Source: CAZSNH01 sp052388455 (GTDB lineage: Bacteria; Pseudomonadota; Alphaproteobacteria; Rhizobiales; Hyphomicrobiaceae). Taken from it: a stretch of 39,387 nucleotides of DNA. A model generated the notes under the pieces. The model did no database searches and was not told the DNA's origin. It saw only the letters and a list, made by a program, of their open reading frames with translations. Positions 33,830 to 39,387 of this stretch are shown one piece after another. Position numbers and translations under genes: made by a program. The first letter of the stretch is position 1, and each line of letters begins with the position of its first letter. The stretch is taken from positions 1-39,387 of the forward strand of contig JBQTIA010000142.1 in NCBI GenBank assembly GCA_052388455.1, given 5' to 3'.

Positions 33830-33861
33830 TCCGGTTCGATGTGTCGCCGAACCCGGATTTT
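33830..33861 (+). terminator. Terminator-like hairpin in the leuS upstream region
   Basis: TCCGGTTCG (33830-33838) pairs with CGAACCCGGA (33848-33857) with one bulged base, around a nine-base loop, and is followed by TTTT (33858-33861) and G. It lies in the plus direction 143 bases before leuS, with no plus-strand gene in front of it. It might end a small RNA or act as an attenuator for leuS. The T-run is short, so its strength is uncertain. Confidence 0.4.
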
Positions 33862-34004
33862 GTCGCCATGTCGCGTCCTGACCCCGGCCGGGCACTCGAC
33901 AAGTCACGACCCCACCCAAACTGGCCCGCCTTGACCGTCCCTGGCCCTTCAGGCTCATTACCGCCGCCGACCGACCCCTAAACTTCGAGAGCACCGCGCC
34001 ATCC

Positions 34005-36623
34005 ATGGCCACCGAACGCTACAACGCGCCCGCGCGCGAAAAACACTGGCAGAACGCCTGGGAAGACGGCCGGATCTTCCGTGCTTCGAACGAGGCCGAA
34101 CGGCCCAAGTGCTACGTGCTGGAGATGTTTCCGTACCCGTCTGGGCGCATCCACATGGGCCACGTGCGCAACTATGCGATGGGCGACGTCTTCGCCCGCT
34201 ACAAACGCGCACGCGGGTTCAACGTTCTGCACCCCATGGGCTGGGACGCCTTCGGGATGCCGGCCGAGAACGCCGCCATCGAGCGCAAGACCCACCCCGC
34301 GACGTGGACCCACGCCAACATCGCGACCATGAAGGGCCAGCTCAAGTCGATGGGACTGTCGCTGGACTGGGACCGCGAGATCGCGACCTGCGCACCGGAA
34401 TATTATCGCCACCAGCAGCAGGTGTTTCTCGATCTCCTGAAGAAGGGTCTCGCCTACCGCAAGTCCTCGAAGGTCAACTGGGATCCCGTCGACAACACCG
34501 TGCTCGCAAACGAGCAGGTGATCGACGGCCGCGGCTGGCGCTCGGGCGCACTCGTGGAGCAGCGCGAGCTGACCCAGTGGTTCTTCAAGATCACGGCCTA
34601 TTCCGACGAGCTGCTCGACGCGCTTAAGACCCTCGACAAGTGGCCGGAGAAGGTCCGCCTGATGCAGGCCAACTGGATCGGCCGCTCGGACGGGATGCTG
34701 ATCCGCTGGGCGCTCGACAAGAAGACCGCGCCCAAGGGCCATACGGAGCTGGAGATCTACACCACGCGGCCCGACACGCTGTTCGGCGCCTCGTTCATGG
34801 CCATCGCGCCCGATCATCCGCTCGCCCGGGCCGCGGCGGAGAAAAATCCGGAGCTGGCCGCCTTCGCCGACGAATGCCGCCGCATGGGAACCTCCGTCAC
34901 CGAGCTGGAATCGGCCGACAAGAAGGGCTTCGACACCGGAATCCGCGCGGTGCACCCGCTCGACGAGGATTTGCGGGTGCCGGTTTACGTCGCCAATTTC
35001 ATCCTCATGGACTACGGAACCGGCGCCATTTTCGGCTGCCCCTCGGGTGACCAGCGCGACCTCGACTTCGCGCGCAAGTACGGCCTTCCGGTGATGCCGG
35101 TCATCCTGCCACCGGGCGAGGATGCGGCGACGTTCGCGATCACGTCGGAGGCCGTCGACGGCGACGGTACGATGATCAACTCGAAATTCCTCGACGGCCT
35201 CTCGCCGGCCGCGGCCTTCGATGAGGTTGCGCGGCGGCTTGAGGCGCAAAAGCTCGGCCGCAAGCCGGTCGGCACGCGCAAGGTCAACTATCGGCTGCGC
35301 GACTGGGGCTTCTCGCGCCAGCGCTACTGGGGCTGCCCGATTCCCGTCGTCCACTGCGGGGCGTGCGGCGTGGTGCCGGTGCCGGCGAAGGACCTGCCGG
35401 TGCGGCTCCCCGACGACGCGACCTTCGACAAGCCCGGCAATCCGCTCGACCGGCATCCGACATGGAAGCACGTCGATTGTCCCTCGTGCGGGGCCAAGGC
35501 CCGGCGCGAGACGGACACCATGGACACCTTCGTCGACAGTTCCTGGTACTATGTCCGCTTTACCGCGCCCGACGCCGAGACTCCGGTCGACAAGCAGGCC
35601 GCCGCCTACTGGATGCCGGTCGACCAGTACATCGGGGGCATCGAGCACGCGATTTTGCACCTGCTGTATTCGCGGTTTTTCTTTCGCGCGATTGCCGACA
35701 CGGGGCACGTCACCAAGAACCTGCGCGAGCCGTTCGGCGCGCTGTTCACACAAGGCATGGTGACGCACGAGACCTACAAGTCCGCGCGCGGTACCTGGCT
35801 GCTTCCGAGCGAGGTCGAGGTTGCGGCCGAGGGAGAGACCCGCTCAGCCGTAGAGATCGCGACTGGCGAGCCGGTCGTCGTCGGCTCGGTCGAGAAGATG
35901 TCGAAATCGAAAAAGAATCTGGTCGATCCGGACGACATCATCGCCAACTACGGCGCCGACTGCGCTCGCTGGTTCATGCTCTCCGACAGCCCGCCAGAGC
36001 GCGACGTGATCTGGACCGAGGCGGGCGTGGCGGGCGCCGGGCGGTTCATCCAGAGGATCTGGCGGCTGGTCGACGAGCTGGCAGAGAAGGCCGCACCCCG
36101 CGGCACGCCGATGCCGGCGATTTTCAGTGCCGAGGCGACAGAGTTGCGCCGCGCCACCCATCGGGCCATCGATGCCGTCGGACGCAGCATCGAGGGTCTG
36201 CGATTCAACGTTGCGGTTGCGCAGATCTACGAGTTCACCAACGCACTGTCCGCAGCAACGGCCAAGTCGAATGAGGACATGAAGGCTGCACTGCGCGAAG
36301 CCGCCGAAGGTCTCGTGCAGTTGATCTCCCCGATGATGCCGCATTTGTCTGAAGAATGCTGGCAGCGGCTCGGTTACAACACCCTGCTCGCCAACGCTTC
36401 CTGGCCATCTGTCGACCCGGCGTTGCTCGTTGACGATTCCGTCACCATTGCCGTACAGGTCAATGGTAAGCGGCGGGATGAGTTGACGATAGCAAGGTCC
36501 GCCGGTGCCAAGGATGTCGAGGCGGCTGCATTGAGGCTGGAGTCGGTGGTTCGCGCTCTCGAAGGCCGGCCGCCGAAGAAGGTGATCGTGGTGCCGCAGA
36601 GGATTGTGAATGTCGTTGCCTGA
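34005..36623 (+). CDS. leuS: Leucyl-tRNA synthetase
   Basis: Charges tRNA-Leu with leucine. The product is 872 residues, the usual bacterial length. The class I HIGH motif appears as PYPSGRIHMGHVRNY (HMGH) near residue 45, the KMSKS motif as EKMSKSKKNLVDPDDII near residue 630, and the editing domain between them includes TTRPDTLFGASFMAIAPDHP. The zinc-finger-like CGACGVVP and CPSCGAK pairs (about residues 450 and 495) and the MDTFVDSSWYY segment are intact. The ATG at 34005 fits the family start (RYNAPAREKHWQ). Its 3' end overlaps lptE by 14 bases. The order leuS-lptE-holA is an expected alphaproteobacterial arrangement. Confidence 0.98.
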   Translation: MATERYNAPAREKHWQNAWEDGRIFRASNEAERPKCYVLEMFPYPSGRIHMGHVRNYAMGDVFARYKRARGFNVLHPMGWDAFGMPAENAAIERKTHPATWTHANIATMKGQLKSMGLSLDWDREIATCAPEYYRHQQQVFLDLLKKGLAYRKSSKVNWDPVDNTVLANEQVIDGRGWRSGALVEQRELTQWFFKITAYSDELLDALKTLDKWPEKVRLMQANWIGRSDGMLIRWALDKKTAPKGHTELEIYTTRPDTLFGASFMAIAPDHPLARAAAEKNPELAAFADECRRMGTSVTELESADKKGFDTGIRAVHPLDEDLRVPVYVANFILMDYGTGAIFGCPSGDQRDLDFARKYGLPVMPVILPPGEDAATFAITSEAVDGDGTMINSKFLDGLSPAAAFDEVARRLEAQKLGRKPVGTRKVNYRLRDWGFSRQRYWGCPIPVVHCGACGVVPVPAKDLPVRLPDDATFDKPGNPLDRHPTWKHVDCPSCGAKARRETDTMDTFVDSSWYYVRFTAPDAETPVDKQAAAYWMPVDQYIGGIEHAILHLLYSRFFFRAIADTGHVTKNLREPFGALFTQGMVTHETYKSARGTWLLPSEVEVAAEGETRSAVEIATGEPVVVGSVEKMSKSKKNLVDPDDIIANYGADCARWFMLSDSPPERDVIWTEAGVAGAGRFIQRIWRLVDELAEKAAPRGTPMPAIFSAEATELRRATHRAIDAVGRSIEGLRFNVAVAQIYEFTNALSAATAKSNEDMKAALREAAEGLVQLISPMMPHLSEECWQRLGYNTLLANASWPSVDPALLVDDSVTIAVQVNGKRRDELTIARSAGAKDVEAAALRLESVVRALEGRPPKKVIVVPQRIVNVVA

Positions 36624-37203
36624 GGCGATTGCTGCCGAGGCTCGTGTCGGCCGGTTGCGTACATCCGCCCGGCGCACGCCTGCGCACGTTTTTCGCTATC
36701 ACATCCTGGCGGCGGTCCTGCTGACGCTTCCCCTTTTGACCGCCTGTGGCAACGGTGGCTTCCGGCCGCTCTACGGGTCCGCCGGAGTGGGCGCCGATGT
36801 CAGCGACAAGCTGGCTCAGGTGCAGATCGCGACCGTGCCCGGCCGGGTTGGTCAGGTCATCCGCAACGAGCTGATCTTCCAGGCGACCGGGGGCGGACAG
36901 CCGCTGCCGCCGGAGTATCGTCTGGAGATTGCGATCAGCGAAAACGTCACCTCTACCTTGGTGCAGACCGACGGCGACTCGCTCGGTCAGCTCTATACGA
37001 TCGACGCTTCGTTCCGCCTGATCCGGCTGGCGGATAATTCCGTCGCCCTCAAAGGTATCAGCTACGGCCGTGCCGGGTTCGAACGCTTCGATTCAATTTT
37101 CGCCAATGTCCGGGCCCGCGAGGACGCCGAGAACCGTGCCGCCAAAACCGTCGGCGAGGAACTGAAGGCGCGACTTTCCGCATTCCTCTCCGGATCGGCC
37201 TGA
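36610..37203 (+). CDS. lptE: LPS-assembly lipoprotein LptE
   Basis: The outer-membrane lipoprotein that plugs and supports LptD in inserting lipopolysaccharide into the outer leaflet. The product is 197 residues. A long N-terminal region precedes a signal-peptide core (ILAAVLLTLPLLTAC) whose lipobox LLTAC places the acylated Cys at residue 46; GNGGFRPLYG right after it is the LptE hallmark. The N-terminal part before the hydrophobic core (about 30 residues) is unusually long, so a later alternative start is possible. The chosen ATG lies within the leuS 3' end. It is followed by holA after 93 bases. Confidence 0.9.
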   Translation: MSLPEAIAAEARVGRLRTSARRTPAHVFRYHILAAVLLTLPLLTACGNGGFRPLYGSAGVGADVSDKLAQVQIATVPGRVGQVIRNELIFQATGGGQPLPPEYRLEIAISENVTSTLVQTDGDSLGQLYTIDASFRLIRLADNSVALKGISYGRAGFERFDSIFANVRAREDAENRAAKTVGEELKARLSAFLSGSA

Positions 37204-37296
37204 AAACGGGGCTGATGCTCGAGCGGGCGAGCGCTCAAATCGCGCCACGCTCATGTGTGCGATGTCCTTTGAAGGGGCTTGGCCCCACCCGGAATC

Positions 37297-38349
37297 ATGG
37301 TCGCCGTCAAAGCGCATCAGGCCGAGAGTTTTCTCAAAGCGCCCGACAAGCGCATCACAGCCTTCCTGTTTTATGGCCCCGACGCGGGCTTGGTTTCCGA
37401 GCGCTCCGAAGGGCTGGCCCGGCGCATCGCCGCGATCGAGACGCCCAGCGGCGAAGTGCTTCGACTCGACGACGCGGACCTCGAAGCCGATCCCGACCGG
37501 CTTTTCAACGAGCTCGGCATGGTGCCGATGTTCGGCGGTCGCAAGATCGTTCGCGTGACGACAGGCCGGCGGATCAATGCGCCTCATCTCAAGCCGCTGG
37601 TCGAGGATGGCAAGCTGGCCGGCATCCTGATCGTCGAGGGTGGCAATCTCAAGCCCGACGAGTCGATGCGGCTGCTGTTCGAGAAGCCGGCGCACGCGGC
37701 GGCGATTCCCTGCTATGCGGACGAGGCGTCGGACGTCGCCGGACTGGTGCGCGAGATGCTCGCCGCCGCAAAAATGTCGATCGCACCCGAAGCACTTCAG
37801 CTTCTCGTGACGCGCCTCGGTGCCGACCGGGCGCTGACCCGTGGCGAGGTTGAAAAGCTCATCCTTTACGCCAACGGGACGCCGCGGATCGAAGCCGGGC
37901 ATGTCGATGCGATCGTTGGGGATGCCGCCGAGCTGGCGGTCGATGCGATCGTGCTTGCGGCGGCGGCGGGCGACGCGGGGGCGGCGGTGCGCGAATGCGG
38001 CCGTGCCGTCGAGGCCGGAGAGAATGCGCAGATGATCATCCTCGCGCTGCTGCGGCATTTCCAGCGGCTGCATAGGCTGCGCGTTGCGCTCGATGCCGGC
38101 AAATCGTTCGACGACGCGGTTCGCGGTCTGCGTCCTCCGCTCTACTTCAAGCACAAGCCTCTGGTCGGCGCGCAGACGAGGCATTGGACCGCCCCGGCGC
38201 TGGCCGCCGCGATGACGGAAATTTCCGCAACACTGAGATCGGCCCGCCTCGCCGGTGCCCTCGATGAGCCGATGACCGAGCGGCTGCTGTGGTCGCTGGC
38301 CGAGCGCGTGAAACGGGCCGGCGGTGCGACCAGAGGCCCAGGGCGATAA
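37297..38349 (+). CDS. holA: DNA polymerase III delta subunit
   Basis: The clamp-loader subunit that opens the beta ring. The product is 350 residues. The N-terminal domain starts MVAVKAHQAESFLKAPDKRITAFLFYGPDAGLVSERSEGLA, where FLFYGPDAGL is the family's HolA-type motif (Walker A without the Lys). FGGRKIVRV, GILIVEGGNLKPDESM and the helical C-terminal collar (FQRLHRLRVALDAGKS) follow. ATG 37297 has GGAA upstream; the TTG at 37279 is less likely. In other alphaproteobacteria holA is the convergent neighbour of parB; here the two are about 33 kb apart. It is convergent with the aldolase gene, 82 bases between the stops. Confidence 0.93.
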   Translation: MVAVKAHQAESFLKAPDKRITAFLFYGPDAGLVSERSEGLARRIAAIETPSGEVLRLDDADLEADPDRLFNELGMVPMFGGRKIVRVTTGRRINAPHLKPLVEDGKLAGILIVEGGNLKPDESMRLLFEKPAHAAAIPCYADEASDVAGLVREMLAAAKMSIAPEALQLLVTRLGADRALTRGEVEKLILYANGTPRIEAGHVDAIVGDAAELAVDAIVLAAAAGDAGAAVRECGRAVEAGENAQMIILALLRHFQRLHRLRVALDAGKSFDDAVRGLRPPLYFKHKPLVGAQTRHWTAPALAAAMTEISATLRSARLAGALDEPMTERLLWSLAERVKRAGGATRGPGR

Positions 38350-38431
38350 TCGGTAGACTGCGCGCCGCACGGACACGCATGTCTGGCACGTGCAGCGTCG
38401 TTGCAGTCCCTCCGGATGGCGGATGGCCCGC

Positions 38432-39088
38432 TCAGGTGATCTTCTGGCCGGTTTTCTTCCAGTCGGCGACGAACGTCGCGAGGCCGGCATCCGTCAGCGG
38501 ATGCTTGACGAGCGATTTCAGAATGGCCGGCGGAATGGTCGCGACGTCGGCGCCGATCAGCGCCGCGTCCTTGACGTGATTGACGGTGCGGATCGAGGCG
38601 GCGAGGATGTCGGTCTCCAGCGCCTGATAGTTGTCGTAGATCTGGCGAATTTCGCGGATCACCTGCATGCCGTCGAGCCCGATGTCGTCGAGCCGTCCGA
38701 TGAAGGGCGAAACGAACGTGGCGCCCGCCTTGGCCGCCAGCAGCGCCTGATTGGCGGAGAAGCACAGCGTCACGTTGACCATTGTGCCGTCGGACGTCAG
38801 CGCCTTGCACGCCTTGAGGCCGTCGAGCGTCAGCGGAACCTTGATGGTTACGTTTTTCGCGATTTTCCGCAGCACGTGCGCCTCGCGCATCATGCCGTCG
38901 TAATCAGTTGCTGCCACCTCAGCCGAGACCGGGCCACTTACGACCTTGCAGATCTCGGTGATGGTCTCCTTGAAATCGCGGCCCGATTTGGCGATCAGCG
39001 AGGGGTTCGTCGTCACCCCGTCCAGCAGGCCGGTGGCCGCCAGCTCGGTGATGTCTGCAATCTCGGCCGTGTCGACGAAAAACTTCAT
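38432..39088 (-). CDS. fsa: Fructose-6-phosphate aldolase / small transaldolase
   Basis: A 218-residue class I aldolase of the FSA/TalC (transaldolase type 3B) family, which transfers or cleaves three-carbon dihydroxyacetone units in sugar phosphate metabolism. The opening MKFFVDTAEIADI, the GVTTNPSLIAKSG segment and the Schiff-base Lys at residue 83 in TIKVPLT are visible, as are NVTLCFSANQALLAAKAGATFVSPFIGRLDD and the C-terminal HPLTDAGL. Annotation as transaldolase or FSA cannot be separated from sequence alone. The upstream 300 bases (39089-39387) hold its promoter region and the large inverted repeat at 39288-39362; no other gene is seen there. Confidence 0.95.
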   Translation of the reverse strand: MKFFVDTAEIADITELAATGLLDGVTTNPSLIAKSGRDFKETITEICKVVSGPVSAEVAATDYDGMMREAHVLRKIAKNVTIKVPLTLDGLKACKALTSDGTMVNVTLCFSANQALLAAKAGATFVSPFIGRLDDIGLDGMQVIREIRQIYDNYQALETDILAASIRTVNHVKDAALIGADVATIPPAILKSLVKHPLTDAGLATFVADWKKTGQKIT

Positions 39089-39287
39089 GGCAGCTCCTCG
39101 AAAGCCCGCACGGCCCAGTCCTCAGTCGGGGGGAGTGCCGGCGGCAGGGATGCGACCCCTCGCCGGGGGCCGTTCCTTGCGCCAACTCTCGCGCCCGATC
39201 GCAGGCGATGGGGAGAGGGGTAATACCGCCCTCGGCTCGCCCAAGTGGGAGCTTTAGGCTAACCCGATGATTCTCGTGCTGATGCTT

Positions 39288-39362
39288 CTAGTGTCCCGAT
39301 CGCGAAGTCCCTAACAATTTTCCGCACGCTCCGTAGGGACTTCGCGATCGAAAGGACACTAG
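39288..39362. repeat. Near-perfect 26-bp inverted repeat
   Basis: The left arm is 39288-39313 (CTAGTGTCC followed by CGATCGCGAAGTCCCTA). The right arm is 39334-39362, its exact reverse complement except for three extra bases (AAA at 39351-39353) in the middle. The loop is 20 bases. The hallmark TTCTAGTGT recurs at 39287 and again near the right edge (39374-39382), with a related TTCTCGTG at 39271. The arms contain a CGATCG palindrome and a TCGCGA palindrome. It is too long and symmetrical for chance. It has no T-run. It may be an extragenic repeat, a non-autonomous element or a binding site; the copy number in the genome is not known. Confidence 0.8.
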
Positions 39363-39387
39363 CAAGTCAATGATTCTAGTGTGATTC

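Noticed and set aside
33978..35768. Minus-strand open frame of 596 residues
   Set aside because: Antisense to leuS; HIGH and editing-domain motifs are on the plus strand.

Overview
The window looks like origin-proximal chromosomal DNA from a GC-rich alphaproteobacterium, most likely of the Hyphomicrobiales (Rhizobiales). The basis is gene content and order: hemE next to a DUF299/PpsR-type gene, the run ppsR-maf-aroE-coaE-dnaQ-secB, the run mnmE-mnmG-rsmG-parA-parB, and families common in this order (IalB-like, DUF2865, TimA/Tim44-like). The partial tRNA-His at the left edge has A, not C, as discriminator base, which is also an alphaproteobacterial trait. No genus is claimed.

Layout. 1-2323: 3' part of tRNA-His, a PfkB-type adenosine kinase, and an unrecognised AT-hook-like protein followed by a strong intrinsic terminator. 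2324-9512 (minus strand): a tightly packed run read mnmE, mnmG, rsmG, parA, parB, hisE, coaA. It combines tRNA wobble modification, 16S rRNA methylation, chromosome segregation, and histidine and CoA synthesis. Two perfect 14-bp parS palindromes lie in it, one inside rsmG and one just upstream of mnmG. 9632-14909 (plus strand): an accessory-looking block between rho and mnmE, with a DUF255 thioredoxin-like protein, two tandem fatty acid hydroxylase/sterol desaturase paralogues, a long imperfect inverted repeat and what looks like a decayed, frameshifted gene. 14910-17917 (minus): hemE, hemJ and rho.

17918-18360 is the intergenic region between hemE and ppsR, the place where the origin of replication sits in Caulobacter and Rickettsia. 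Genes on both sides point away from it, and parABS lies about 10-14 kb away. I therefore call it a candidate oriC by synteny, although I see no consensus DnaA box. 18361-22052 (plus): ppsR, maf, aroE, coaE, dnaQ with overlapping or tightly spaced starts. 22066-23187 (minus): secB and fxsA. 23371-26066 (plus): timA-mltA-smr. 26086-27241 (minus): an IalB-like secreted protein and a SpoU methyltransferase. 27355-31768 (plus): a quinone oxidoreductase-like protein, a short-chain dehydrogenase and two paralogous cysteine-rich DUF2865 proteins. 31791-33604 (minus): a Fic protein translationally coupled to a YggS-type PLP protein, with a palindromic operator candidate. 34005-38349 (plus): leuS-lptE-holA. 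38432-39088 (minus): fructose-6-phosphate aldolase/transaldolase. The right edge holds a near-perfect 26-bp inverted repeat.

Most of the window is core housekeeping. I found no CRISPR array, insertion sequence, prophage or recognisable defence island. The least-explained parts are the AT-hook-like protein, the paired hydroxylases with the decayed region beside them, the DUF2865 pair, the Fic operator, a terminator-like hairpin upstream of leuS, and the palindrome at the right end.
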